Part shown: positions 54,004 to 63,062 of the stretch, piece after piece
How the letters are laid out: every line of letters begins with the position of its first letter
How positions within the stretch are numbered: position 1 is the stretch's first letter
The notes under the pieces: model-generated
Told to the model about the DNA's origin: nothing
Seen by the model: only the letters and a program-made list of their open reading frames with translations
Databases searched by the model: none
NCBI GenBank assembly: GCA_001627335.1
Contig: LUPK01000014.1
Span: 1-64,000 of the forward strand
DNA from: Nocardioides sp. REDSEA-S33_B3
GTDB taxonomy: Bacteria; Actinomycetota; Actinomycetes; Propionibacteriales; Nocardioidaceae
Direction: 5' to 3'
DNA length: 64,000 nt
Program-made: the position numbers and the translations under genes

Positions 54004-55147
54004 TCAGGTGACATCTGACGCGAAGACATGCTCGGCCAGGACAGCGCCGACGAGGCGGACGATGGCCTCGCGGGTGGGGAAGATCCCGACGGCGTCGGTG
54101 CGGCGACGATCTCGCGGTTGAGTCGCTCGGCGGGGTTGTTGGACCAGATCTGGGTCCACACGTCCTTAGGGAAGTCGGTGAAGGCCAGGATGTCAGCCCG
54201 GGCGCCGTCGAGGTGGTCGTGGACCGCTGGGAGCTTTTCGGCGACGTAGTCCAGCAACCGGTCGAACTGGGCGTGCACGGCAGTGGCGTCAGGCTGGTCG
54301 TAGACGCTGTGCAGCATCGCCTTGACCGCTGGCCACATCGACTTCGGCGTCACCGACAGCAGGTCGCTGCGTAGTGGGTGCGGCACCGTTGCCAGGCCGC
54401 GCCGGGCAGGTTGGCTCCGACCGCGTCGACCAGGCCGGGGTGGGCGTCACTGGTCACGAGCCGGACCCCGGTCAGGCCGCGTACTGTGAGGTCGGCGAAG
54501 AATTCGTTCCACGCCGCACCCGTTTCGGATGTGGCTACGCGCATGCCGACGACCTCGCGGTGGCCGTCGCCGTTGACACCGGTCGCCAGCAGCACCACGG
54601 CGTTGATGAGCCGTCCGCCCTCGCGGACCTTCATCGTCAGAGCGTCGGCTGCGACGAAGGTGAACGGGCCAGCGGCATCCAGGGGGCGGTGACGGAACTG
54701 CTCGACGTGCTCGTCGAGCTCAGCGGCCATCCGCGAGACCTGCGACTTCGACAGCGAGTCGATGCCGAGGGTCTTGACCAGCTTGTCCATCCGCCGGGTG
54801 GAAACGCCGGCGAGATAGCAGTCCGCGACCGCGGTGATCAACGCGGTCTCTGCCCTCTTGCGGCGCTCGAGCAGCCACTCGGGGAAGTAGGTGCCCTTGC
54901 GGAGCTTGGGGATCGCCACATCGATGGTGCCGACCCGGGTGTCGAGGTCGCGATGGCGGTAGCCGTTGCGCTGCGCCATCCGGCCCGGGGAGGGGCGGCC
55001 GTACTCGGCGCCGAGGACCGCGTCGGCATCAGCGGACAGCAGGGCGTTGATCATCGTCTGCAGCAGCGATCGCATCAGATCCGGGGACGCTTCGGCGAGG
55101 GCTTCGCCGAGCAGGCGCGCAGGGTCGACAATGTGGGCAGCGGTCAT
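54004..55147 (-). pseudogene. IS256/Mutator-family transposase with two frameshifts
   Basis: The N-terminal two thirds (from ATG 55147) are intact: 'VDVAIPKLRKGTYFPEWLLE'-type segments, 'VAADALTMKVREGGRLINAV' with a catalytic Asp and 'VTSDAHPGLVDAVGANLPGA' with another. After 'WQRCRTHYA' near 54370 one base is missing and the protein continues in another frame ('DLLSVTPKSMWPAVKAMLHS'). After '[10 protein letters not shown]' near 54120 a second shift is needed to reach '[20 protein letters not shown]' and the stop at 54004. Coding potential is otherwise well preserved, so inactivation is recent. The remnant at 5281 is from a different, older element. Confidence 0.88.
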
Positions 55148-55914
55148 CGTGATGACTCCGTTCGAGTGAGCTGTAGGAGGTGAACTCGAAAGGATCACGC
55201 GGTGGCCGCGCCCACGTCTGCCGTACACGCCGGCGACGATCTCGGCGACCGCGTTACACCACTATCGGCGACTCAACTGAGCCTGCGCCGGCTAGGCGGT
55301 CGGGGGCCGCCTGCTTCACCGCCTATAAGCCGTGAAAGCTCAGGCGATCCGTGCACCAGACCCGCCCGACCCGTTACCGACTCCCGGTCTTCGCGGCAGT
55401 CAGGAGGCGGTCCGGCGCGGAAACGCACCGTAATCATTCCGGCGGTCGGTGCCACCGCCTCGGCCGGGCATCGTCTCTGTCGACGGTTCGGACCCGCCGA
55501 CTGCGCAGGAGCATCCTGATGAGGCGTGACTCCGTCCGCGAGCCGCGGATCCAGGAAGGATGCCGCTCAGTCGTACGAGGCCCGGCTTGGCGAGGGACAG
55601 GGCTCCCAATGAACCCCGCTGACCTGCGGAGCAGCCGCGTCCCAGGCCAAACGGTGAAGGCTCCTCGAAGACGGCTCAACAACAAAGGCCGCATGGCAGC
55701 CCGGCGGGGCGGTCCACGGAAGCGCGAGGCGCCAAGTGAGATCACGCGAGAACTCGAAGGCCACGTCGGCGCTGAGCCTGTTCAGTAGCCGCGCCGCTTC
55801 AACTTGTTTCTGGTTGCAGCTGGGAGTGGGGCCGGTGAGCCGCGCAACCAATGGTGCGCTGAGCAGATGCACCCGCGCAGTTGCGGTGTCCCAGGGAACC
55901 GCGAGCTCGACTCG
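55148..55914. other. no recognisable gene; possible IS right end
   Basis: The first 110 bases may include the right end of the IS256-type element (GTTACACCACTATCGGCGAC at 55252 looks like such a terminus, but no matching left end was found). The rest has overlapping open frames on both strands without recognisable domains. Confidence 0.4.
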
Positions 55915-56196
55915 CTAGGTCTGGGGGTTCTCGGGGTAGTAGGGCTGGCCTGCGTAGTGAACGGCAGCGCAGGCGACAGAGTCTGCGAACCCGGTCTCTT
56001 CTGCCACCGGGGAATCTCCTGCTGGGCAACGGAGTGAACATGCCGTCGTCGTCGAGGACGAAAACCAGCCCGGACACCAGTTCGACGGTGCGTCGCAGCC
56101 GTTCCGCTGCCTCCGAGCACGTGATCGGTACGCCGTGGCGTGCAACATTCCGGGCGGCCTCCGCCGTTCGTCGACGTCGGTGCGAGGGGTGCTCAT
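55915..56196 (-). pseudogene. frameshifted hypothetical gene
   Basis: The ATG at 56196 overlaps the stop of the upstream 51-codon gene. The initial frame soon becomes Arg-rich, while another frame reads 'SEAAERLRRTVELVSGLVFV' and 'LDDDGMFTPLPSRRF', and the first frame resumes with 'PVAEETGFADSVACAAVHYA' up to the stop 'PYYPENPQT'. The simplest reading is a small acidic protein broken by two compensating shifts. I cannot name the family. Confidence 0.45.
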
Positions 56197-56348
56197 TCCT
56201 GGCCTCCCCACAGTAGGTCGAGGTCGGGTTCGTGGATGACGTCAAGGCGCTTGTCGGCGGCGTAGGCCGCGGGCTCGGGCACGACCAGGCGTCGCAGCTG
56301 TCGCTCGGTGGCGCTGTGTTGCACCGGGGTGTCGTCGTCGTGGTTCAT
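56193..56348 (-). CDS. small hypothetical protein (51 residues)
   Basis: ATG 56348 to TGA 56193 encodes 'MNHDDDTPVQHSATERQLRR' and a C-terminal 'VIHEPDLDLLWGGQE'. The gene lies 11 bases after the DUF4192 stop and has GGAGGACCCCG before the ATG. Family unknown; position suggests the same plasmid/ICE-type operon. Confidence 0.55.
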   Translation of the reverse strand: MNHDDDTPVQHSATERQLRRLVVPEPAAYAADKRLDVIHEPDLDLLWGGQE

Positions 56349-56359
56349 CGGGGTCCTCC

Positions 56360-57388
56360 TCAGCGGCCCGGGGTCGGGCGGTCGGTGACGGGCTGCGTGC
56401 CCGGGATGTCGCGCTGCTGGCCGGGTGGCTTGGGGACGAAGGACTCGTCTAGGTCGGCGGCGATGTCGCGCATCTGGGTCTGGTATCGCTCCCACTCGCG
56501 GGGGTGGATGCCGTTCTGCAAGGCCGAGGCGACGATGGCGGCCATGGAGCAGGGCCGGTCGGCGGGCACCTGGTCGAGCGCGCACCAGGCCTTGGCGCCG
56601 TCGCCGTGCAGCCAGCTGGCGAAGCCGAGCATGGAGGCCGGCGCCGCGCGGACCTCGTCCGGGCCGCGGCGGGTGAGGTCGGTCCAGATGGCCATGTGGA
56701 AGGTGGAGTTCTCCCGACTCATGTCCTCCCAGAGCGCGTCCCGGGTGCTGATCGTCTCCAGCGCCACCAGCATCCGCGCGCCGTCGACGTCGGAGAGCCG
56801 GTTGCCGTCGGCGTGGAACTGCTCGAGGCGGTCCAGTGCCCAGTCCCGCTCGAGGGCGGGAGGGCTGTCCGCGGCCGCGGCCCGGGCCGCGGGGAGGAGC
56901 TGGGCGATGGGCTCGCGGTCGCCGACCATCGAGGCGGCCAGGGACTCGCGGCTGGCGGCCGGCTGGGCGGCGCCGGTGAGCACGGTCGCGGCCGCGATCC
57001 GCTCAGCGGTCGAGGGGGTCTGCAGCCCGGTCTGGCCGGTGTTGAACTCGCGCCAGCGCTCGCCGTCGGACCACAGCCTGATGTGGGTGGTGATGCCGAC
57101 GTCCTGGAGACGGTTGGACAGGTGCTGGCTGGCCAGCTCGGCGCTGCGGCGGTCCTCGGTGATGCAGATGATGGCGAGGCGGGCACCGGGCCGGGCGTGG
57201 CGGCCGTACGGGCCGCTGAGTGCGTCCCAGACCTCCTCGCGATCGGCGGCGGTCCGGGGCAGGTCGACGCGGGTGATCGGCAGTCCGGGCCGGAAGGGCA
57301 CCAGGACGATCGACTCCTCGGGCTTGAAGCCGAGGACGTGCGGCACCGCGGCGAGCAGCTCGTCCGGGGACTGAACGACGAGATCCAT
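56360..57388 (-). CDS. DUF4192 protein
   Basis: 342 residues starting 'MDLVVQSPDELLAAVPHVLG' and 'FKPEESIVLVPFRPG', the hallmark of DUF4192, an actinobacterial family common on plasmids and ICEs. Further conserved-looking parts are 'LAIICITEDRRSAELASQHL' and 'WALDRLEQFHADGNRLSDVD'. The function is unknown. It is followed by the 51-residue gene and preceded 14 bases upstream by ssb on the same strand. Confidence 0.88.
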   Translation of the reverse strand: MDLVVQSPDELLAAVPHVLGFKPEESIVLVPFRPGLPITRVDLPRTAADREEVWDALSGPYGRHARPGARLAIICITEDRRSAELASQHLSNRLQDVGITTHIRLWSDGERWREFNTGQTGLQTPSTAERIAAATVLTGAAQPAASRESLAASMVGDREPIAQLLPAARAAAADSPPALERDWALDRLEQFHADGNRLSDVDGARMLVALETISTRDALWEDMSRENSTFHMAIWTDLTRRGPDEVRAAPASMLGFASWLHGDGAKAWCALDQVPADRPCSMAAIVASALQNGIHPREWERYQTQMRDIAADLDESFVPKPPGQQRDIPGTQPVTDRPTPGR

Positions 57389-57402
57389 TGGAGCGAACCT
57401 CC

Positions 57403-57795
57403 TCAGCTGGCCTGGGCCGCGTGCGGGGCGCGGTCGATGCGCGCGGACACGTACTTGAGCGAGATGCCGACCTCGCCGAAGCGGTTGTCGACGACCACGA
57501 CGTCCTTGGTGCGCTTCTCGCCGGTCTCCTTGTCCGGCCAGCTCTCGGTGCGCTCGAGGCCGTGGACGAAGATCGGGTCACCGGATCCGCAGCTGTCGTG
57601 TACGTGGGTGGCTGCCGAGCCGAAGATCTTGACGTTGTGGGCGGTGGGCTCGTCGCTGACCCACTCCCCCTGGTCGTTCTGGATCCGGCGGTTGACCAGG
57701 ACGCGGCAGGTGACGAACGGCTTGTTGTTCTCCCGGGTGTGGTGCAGCTCCGGTGCCTCGGCCAGGTTGCCGGCGAAGGTGACGGTGGTGGACAT
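57403..57795 (-). CDS. ssb: single-stranded DNA-binding protein (mobile-element type)
   Basis: 130 residues with an OB-fold: 'MSTTVTFAGNLAEAPELHHT', 'PFVTCRVLVNRRIQNDQGEW', 'HNVKIFGSAATHVHDSCGSG'. It lacks the acidic DDDIPF-type tail that chromosomal SSBs use to recruit partners, as is common for plasmid or ICE copies. GGAGGAAGCC precedes the ATG. It starts the DUF4192 gene series. Confidence 0.88.
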   Translation of the reverse strand: MSTTVTFAGNLAEAPELHHTRENNKPFVTCRVLVNRRIQNDQGEWVSDEPTAHNVKIFGSAATHVHDSCGSGDPIFVHGLERTESWPDKETGEKRTKDVVVVDNRFGEVGISLKYVSARIDRAPHAAQAS

Positions 57796-58036
57796 GGCTT
57801 CCTCCTAGGTGACTGCGAGACGTTGATCGGTCCCGCAGTCACCTAGGTGTCATCCAGGCCCGGCAGCGATCACACCGGCCGAAGTCGTTTCCACCGCTCG
57901 AGCTCGGCGGGCGGCCAGCGGGAGATCACCCAGGGGACGCAGAAGCGCCCCGACCGGCTCTCGGGTACCGGATCGGGGCGCTGGGAAGCACGCTAGGACG
58001 AGGTGCCGACCCAACTGCCGGCGTCGTCCTCGCCGG

Positions 58037-58492
58037 CTACCGGGCAGGCCGGCGCCGCGGCGGTCGGTTGCTGAGCTTCTGCGGTGGCGGCGGCAGGTCG
58101 CGGCCCAGCCGCCGGCGGGCCTCCTCGGCCGCGGCGATCACTGCCTCCTGGGCGAACGCCGAGCGGGCGAGCATCCGGCCGAGCTCCTGACGGTCGGCCA
58201 CGAGCGCGTCTTCGACCGCCTCGATGGTCGAGGCGGGCAGGTCGTGCTTCTTGTTGAAGCTCTTGCGGGTCACGCTGACCAGGGCGGGATGCTTCTCACC
58301 CGCGGCCGCGAGTTCGGACCGCTGCTGAGGTGAGCGCCGGGCGTGGAGTTCGAGCGCCTGGGCGAGCCAGCCGACGAACGAGCCGGGTGACTCGGCGTCG
58401 GTGTCCAGGTCTGCGAGGTAGGCCGATCGTGCGAGGTCCCACACGCCGGGTTTCCAGTAGATCCCGACCGGGATCGTGGTCTGGCTCGTCAC
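58037..58492 (-). CDS. hypothetical protein of plasmid/ICE type
   Basis: 151 residues, no membrane segment. The N-terminus 'MTSQTTIPVGIYWKPGVWDL' and a helical, Arg/Ala-rich C-terminal half ('EEARRRLGRDLPPPPQKLSN') do not match a family I can name. 'SVTRKSFNKKHDLPASTIEA' suggests a nucleic-acid or partition-related role, only by composition. It is divergent from the ParB-like gene. Confidence 0.6.
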   Translation of the reverse strand: MTSQTTIPVGIYWKPGVWDLARSAYLADLDTDAESPGSFVGWLAQALELHARRSPQQRSELAAAGEKHPALVSVTRKSFNKKHDLPASTIEAVEDALVADRQELGRMLARSAFAQEAVIAAAEEARRRLGRDLPPPPQKLSNRPPRRRPAR

Positions 58493-58801
58493 CTGATCAC
58501 TCCCCTGGTGTCGTCCGCCGGCGTCGAGCTGCTGCGGCTAACACCAACGCCGCTGCATTCCCGGTCGAGGCCCTGCTCAGCCGTTCCCACCCTCGCTCGA
58601 TTCCTTCCGTTCCAGCCAGCTACGAGGTGCAGCCGCGCCGCGCCGCCGCAGCAGAGTCCGCGCCCGTGAGGCCGGGCTTTCCCCACCCTCGCCGGGCGCC
58701 CACCTTTCCACAGGTTCGCCCTGTGGCCCGGTAGGCGTCGGCCCCCGCTGGGAGACTTAGTCCTGTCAGTTCTTTCTATTCTACTCACGGAGGACAGCCG
58801 C
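58493..58801. promoter_or_regulatory. divergent intergenic region with AT-rich promoter-like island
   Basis: TCAGTTCTTTCTATTCTACT at 58766, directly upstream of GGAGGACAGCCG and the ParB-like start, is the only AT-rich stretch. A similar GGAATAGAAACCATAGAATG element stands before the DUF932 gene at 60448. They may be promoters or shared binding sites. The rest shows no gene. Confidence 0.45.
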
Positions 58802-60391
58802 ATGACCCACACCATCCAGACCCCCGCCGACACCGCCGCCGACGAGGCCACCGAGGCCGCCGAGCCCGTCCAGGCTGAGGAGTTCCTGTACCTCGACCCC
58901 GCCGAGATCATCATCGGCAGCAACGTCCGGACCGACCTGCGCCCCGACCACAAGGAGTTCCGCAAGTCGATCAAGGAGCGCGGCGTGCTGGAGGCCGTCA
59001 CGGTCTACTGCAACGAGGCCGGCCAGTACGTCCTGCTGCGCGGCCAGCGCCGCACCGTGACCGCCGCCGAGGTCGGCACCCCCACCGGCCTGATCCCGGC
59101 CCGCGTCGTGCCCCAGCCCGCCGACGCCGACCGGATCGGTGACCAGATGGTGGAGAACATTCACCGCGCCGGGATGCGCGAGGCCGAGATCGTCGCTGGC
59201 GTGGAGCAGCTGGCCCTGCTCGGCGTGAGCGCCGCGCAGATCGCCAAGCGCACCAGCATCGACCGCCCGACCGTGAACGCCGCCCTGGCGGTCACCAAGG
59301 CCGACCAGAGCCGCAACCGGCTCGACTCCGGTGACCTGACGTTGGAGGAGGCCGCGATCTTCGCCGAGTTCGAGCACGACCCCGAGGCCGTGCAGCGCCT
59401 GGAGAACGCCAAGCGGTGGCGTCGCTCGCTCGCCCACGAGGCCCAGCGGCTGCGCGACGAGGCCGCCGAGCGCGAGGCCGACGCCGCCGAGGTCGAGCGG
59501 CTGCGCGCCGAGGGCCTGCCGGTGCTGAGCGCCGAGGAGGTCGCGGAGGCCGACGAGGTGCTGCGCATCGAGCGGCTGGTCACCGAGGACGGCGAGCCGC
59601 TGCCCGAGGAGGAGTGGCCCAACGTTCCCGGCGCTCGCGTCCAGGTCGTCAAGGAGTGGGTCTACCCCGAGGACGAGTACGACGAGGAGAGCGAGGACGG
59701 CAGCGACGAGGAGGACGACGATTACGAGCCCGCCGAGCCCTACCAGCAGTACGTGCCGGTGTGGGTCGTCACCGACCTCGCCGCCTCCGGCCTGCGTCGT
59801 CGCGGCGGCGGGTCCGGCAGCACCACCGCCGACAGCGGGGACGAGAGCGAGAGCGAGGAGGATGTCGAGGCCCGCCGTGAGGAGCGCCGCCGCGTGATCG
59901 CCAACAACAAGGCCTGGGCGAGCGCGGAGACGGTGCGCCGCGAGTGGCTGGCCGGGTTCGTGGCCCGCAAGACCGCCCCGAAGGGAGCCGAGGCCCTGAT
60001 CTGCGAGGCCGTCGTCACCGGCCACCACTCGCTGAGCAAGGCCATGGACCACCGGCACCCGATGATCTTCACGCTGCTCGGGATCGACGTCCCGACCGGC
60101 TACTACGGCGCGGGCCACGACGAGTGCCACAAGATCGCCACCAAGGCGAGCACGCCGAAGGCCGCGACCATGACCACCCTCGCCGCGATCGTCGCCGCGT
60201 GGGAGGCCACGACCGGCAAGCACTCGTGGCGCAACCCGACCGCGTGGGATTCCCGCGTGCTCGGCGCGCTCGTGGAGTGGGGCTACCAGCCCAGCGAGGT
60301 CGAGCGGATCCTGCTCGGCGAAGAGCCGCAGCCGAGCACCGAGGACGACAGCGACGACGACGCCGACGAGGCCAGCGACAGCGCCACCTGA
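58802..60391 (+). CDS. ParB/RepB-like DNA-binding protein
   Basis: 529 residues. Residues about 27-125 are a ParB/sulfiredoxin-like domain ('LDPAEIIIGSNVRTDL', 'VLLRGQRRTVTAAEVG', 'DQMVENIHRAGMREAEIVAG'), followed by a helix-turn-helix ('LGVSAAQIAKRTSIDRPTVN'). The middle is very acidic ('DEESEDGSDEEDDDYEPAEP') and the C-terminal half is unlike partition ParB. No parA gene is near. Such long ParB-domain proteins are typical of actinobacterial integrative elements. Confidence 0.88.
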   Translation: MTHTIQTPADTAADEATEAAEPVQAEEFLYLDPAEIIIGSNVRTDLRPDHKEFRKSIKERGVLEAVTVYCNEAGQYVLLRGQRRTVTAAEVGTPTGLIPARVVPQPADADRIGDQMVENIHRAGMREAEIVAGVEQLALLGVSAAQIAKRTSIDRPTVNAALAVTKADQSRNRLDSGDLTLEEAAIFAEFEHDPEAVQRLENAKRWRRSLAHEAQRLRDEAAEREADAAEVERLRAEGLPVLSAEEVAEADEVLRIERLVTEDGEPLPEEEWPNVPGARVQVVKEWVYPEDEYDEESEDGSDEEDDDYEPAEPYQQYVPVWVVTDLAASGLRRRGGGSGSTTADSGDESESEEDVEARREERRRVIANNKAWASAETVRREWLAGFVARKTAPKGAEALICEAVVTGHHSLSKAMDHRHPMIFTLLGIDVPTGYYGAGHDECHKIATKASTPKAATMTTLAAIVAAWEATTGKHSWRNPTAWDSRVLGALVEWGYQPSEVERILLGEEPQPSTEDDSDDDADEASDSAT

Positions 60392-60506
60392 TCGGCTCCC
60401 CCTCCCCCACCTGAGGGCGGTTCTTCCTGTGGAGAACCGCCTAAGTGGAATAGAAACCATAGAATGAAGTCAGATCGTTTGATTCCGACACAGGGAGGAC
60501 CCCGAC

Positions 60507-61511
60507 ATGTCACACGAGATCGAGACCCACGGCACGCAGGCAGCAGCCGTCTTCGCCCGCAAGGACGCCTGGCACCGGCTGGGCACCACCGTCCGTGACC
60601 GCGCGTTCACCGCCGAGGAGGCCATGAGGCTCGGCCACCTGGGCGGCTGGGACGTCCGCAAGTTGCCGCTCACCACCGCCGAGGTCAGCGAGGGCGGCGT
60701 CACCGCCATCGAGGTCCCCGGCTTCGCCACGGTGCGCACCAACCCGTTCACCGGAGCGCCCGAGGCGCTCGGCGTCGTCGGCGGCGGCTACACCCCGCTG
60801 CAGAACGAGGACCACGCCGAGTTCCTGAACCTGCTGGCCGACGAGTCGGGCGCGATCTTCGACACCGCCGGGTCGCTGCGCGGCGGGCGGCAGGTGTTCA
60901 TCACGATGCAGCTGCCGGACTCGCTCACGGTCGGCGGCAGCGACCGCGTCGACCTCAACATCGCCGCGCTCAACAGCCACGACGGCTCAAGCGCGTTCCG
61001 CATCCTCGTCACCCCGGTCCGCGTCGTGTGCGCGAACACCCAGAGCGCGGCCCTGCGCAACCACGAGTCGTCGTTCTCGATCCGGCACACCCGCAACGCC
61101 AAGGCCGCCGTGCAGGCCGCCCGCGACGCGCTCGGGCTGACGTTCACCTACGTCGACGCGTTCCAGGTCGAGGCCGAGCGGCTGATCCAGCAGACCATGA
61201 CCGACGCCGCGTTCGATGCCCTGATCGACGCCACGTTCGGCAAGGCCGAGGCCAACGCCACCAAGCGAGTCCGCGAGACCGAGCGCCGCCGCCGCTCCCG
61301 GCTGCACTGGCTGTTCGCCGACGCCGACACCCAGGCCGGCATCCGCGACACCGCGTGGGCCGGCTACCAGGCCGTGGCTGAGTACGTCGACCACTACGCC
61401 CCGGTCCGCACCAAGGGCGACGAGCACGCCGCCCGCGCCACGCGGGTGCTCACCAGCGACGACCCCGACCGGATCAAGCGCCGCGCCTGGACCGCGCTCG
61501 CCCCGGCCTGA
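60507..61511 (+). CDS. DUF932 (phage/plasmid-like) protein
   Basis: 334 residues beginning 'MSHEIETHGTQAAAVFARKD' and 'AWHRLGTTVRDRAFTAEEAM'. 'LNIAALNSHDGSSAFRILVT' and 'PVRVVCANTQSAALRNHES' are the DUF932/TIGR03299 signature, a family found on phages, plasmids and ICEs, with unknown function. ACAGGGAGGACCCCGAC gives a strong ribosome binding site. It heads a run of small genes that follow on the same strand. Confidence 0.9.
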   Translation: MSHEIETHGTQAAAVFARKDAWHRLGTTVRDRAFTAEEAMRLGHLGGWDVRKLPLTTAEVSEGGVTAIEVPGFATVRTNPFTGAPEALGVVGGGYTPLQNEDHAEFLNLLADESGAIFDTAGSLRGGRQVFITMQLPDSLTVGGSDRVDLNIAALNSHDGSSAFRILVTPVRVVCANTQSAALRNHESSFSIRHTRNAKAAVQAARDALGLTFTYVDAFQVEAERLIQQTMTDAAFDALIDATFGKAEANATKRVRETERRRRSRLHWLFADADTQAGIRDTAWAGYQAVAEYVDHYAPVRTKGDEHAARATRVLTSDDPDRIKRRAWTALAPA

Positions 61512-61586
61512 CCGTCCGCCAGTTCCTGCGGTGGCGGGCTGAGACCCCGAGTCCGGCCCGCCACCGGCTCAACCGAAGGAGGAGCC

Positions 61587-61883
61587 ATGACCGACACGAC
61601 CACCCACGCCAGCGCCGCCCCGGCGACGCCCGACACCACGCCGGTGGAGTGGCACACCGTGGACGCCGACGACCGCTGGCCGGGTCGCTGGACCGCGCAC
61701 ACCGCCAGCGTCCACGCCCATGGGCGCATCTACCTGATCCGGATCACGCCCGGTGACCACGCGACCTACCTCGCCCCGGGGTTCTACGCCGACATCGGCG
61801 GCGGCTACGGGCAGCGCTGGGCGATCAACACCCGCACGCTCGACGAGGCCAAGCGCCGCGCGATCGAGGACGTCCTGCGATGA
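61587..61883 (+). CDS. hypothetical protein, small-gene run 1
   Basis: 98 residues with 'DADDRWPGRWTAHTASVHAH' and 'DIGGGYGQRWAINTRTLDEA'; no membrane segment. ATG is preceded by CGAAGGAGGAGCC. Its stop overlaps the next start by four bases (ATGA). Family unknown. Confidence 0.6.
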   Translation: MTDTTTHASAAPATPDTTPVEWHTVDADDRWPGRWTAHTASVHAHGRIYLIRITPGDHATYLAPGFYADIGGGYGQRWAINTRTLDEAKRRAIEDVLR

Positions 61884-62119
61884 GCCAGCCGACCGCCACG
61901 CCCGCCGACGTCGACGCCAGCGCCGCCAAGGACCGGCACACCCTCAGCGAGACGGCCTGCGACCTGATCGTCATCGAGCACCGGCTGCGCGACGTACGCC
62001 GCTGGACCCCCGAGGCCGCCCGCGCCCACCTGGACGCGGCCCTGTCCAGTGTTGCCACGGCACTGGACGCCCTGCACGCCGAGCACACCCACCGCACCAC
62101 CGAACAGGAGCAGTTATGA
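61880..62119 (+). CDS. hypothetical protein, small-gene run 2
   Basis: 79 residues, helical, acidic ('LSETACDLIVIEHRLRDVRR', 'ARAHLDAALSSVATALDALH'). It overlaps its neighbours on both sides by four bases. Family unknown; possibly a coiled-coil-like small protein. Confidence 0.6.
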   Translation: MSQPTATPADVDASAAKDRHTLSETACDLIVIEHRLRDVRRWTPEAARAHLDAALSSVATALDALHAEHTHRTTEQEQL

Positions 62120-62412
62120 CCGAGCAGACCCAGCCCGACCCGACCGGCACTGTGATCAGCGCGGACGACCAGCGCGCCATCCGCGTAGCCATGAACGCAG
62201 TTCCCTACGCGGCTGACCTTCGCGTGCCGATCCCGCCACGCGGAGACCTCAGCGCCCGCGACGTTGTCGCCTTCCTCGACGGCCTGCGGGAGGTGCTGAC
62301 CGAGGTCGCCGCACGAGCCGACGATCAGCACCGGCGTCTGCTCACCCTGGAGGCCGACGTGGGGGCGTTCCGCCGCCTCATCGGCACCGCGCCCGCCGAG
62401 GTGACCCCATGA
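62116..62412 (+). CDS. hypothetical protein, small-gene run 3
   Basis: 98 residues starting at ATG 62116 in the ATGA overlap with the previous gene. 'FLDGLREVLTEVAARADDQH' suggests a helical C-terminal half. No family recognised. Confidence 0.6.
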   Translation: MTEQTQPDPTGTVISADDQRAIRVAMNAVPYAADLRVPIPPRGDLSARDVVAFLDGLREVLTEVAARADDQHRRLLTLEADVGAFRRLIGTAPAEVTP

Positions 62413-62651
62413 GCGCGCACATCGAGTGGCTGGCCGCTCGCGAGACCAGCGTCCAGGTGTTCACCCCCGGCGAGGACTGGGTGGGTGCCGGTGAGCATCG
62501 TCAGCCGGTCCTCACCCTCGCCGGTGACGACGTGGTGGCGATCCAGGGCACGCCCGCCGAGTTGCGGGCGCTGGCCGCCCGGATCACCGCCGTGGCGACC
62601 GCCGCATCCGGGCGGCTCGACCTCGCCGCCCGGGAGGACCAGCCCGCATGA
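62409..62651 (+). CDS. hypothetical protein, small-gene run 4
   Basis: 80 residues: 'MSAHIEWLAARETSVQVFTP', 'VVAIQGTPAELRALAARITA'. Overlaps the neighbouring genes by four bases at each end. No family recognised. Confidence 0.6.
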   Translation: MSAHIEWLAARETSVQVFTPGEDWVGAGEHRQPVLTLAGDDVVAIQGTPAELRALAARITAVATAASGRLDLAAREDQPA

Positions 62652-62998
62652 GCGACGACGCCACCCTGCGCGCTCTGGAGGCACGCGCCACGCCCGGCGC
62701 CTGGACTCCGGATGGTGACAAGATCCGCGCCACCGCCGCCGACGCCCTGCTGCCCGACAACATCCTCGTGGCCTACTACACCGGGCACGACCACCGGCTT
62801 GGCCTCAAGACCACCGGCCATGCCGCCGATGTCGAGTTCATCGCCGCCGCCCGTGACGCGCTCCCCGACCGTCTCGACCGACTCGACCGCATCCGCGATC
62901 TTCACGCCACGTGGGGCGAGCAGTCGCCCGAGGACGCTGACGGCTACCTCGACCTGTGGGAGACGCTCGGGGGCCTCCTCGACGGCGAGCCCGCCTGA
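62648..62998 (+). CDS. hypothetical protein, small-gene run 5
   Basis: 116 residues. 'ALEARATPGAWTPDGDKIRA' and 'ADVEFIAAARDALPDRLDRL' resemble short phage/actinophage proteins whose N-terminus reads R-x-x-A-x-P-G-x-W and whose middle has 'D-A-x-F-I-A-x-A-R'. That resemblance is from memory and supports a phage or ICE origin. It ends the ATGA-linked run. Confidence 0.65.
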   Translation: MSDDATLRALEARATPGAWTPDGDKIRATAADALLPDNILVAYYTGHDHRLGLKTTGHAADVEFIAAARDALPDRLDRLDRIRDLHATWGEQSPEDADGYLDLWETLGGLLDGEPA

Positions 62999-63062
62999 CC
63001 CTCAGGCCGCAGGCCGCCCGTAGCGCTGTCCGCTGCGGGCGGCCTTCTGCGTCCGCCCAACC

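Noticed and set aside
53611..54018. Arg/Pro-rich frames after the FliL-like gene
   Set aside because: Low-complexity composition, no domain, and they run into the IS256 pseudogene end.
58781..60460. 559-codon minus-strand frame opposite the ParB-like gene
   Set aside because: Antisense shadow with Gly/Val/Leu-rich composition; the plus-strand gene has the ParB and helix-turn-helix motifs.
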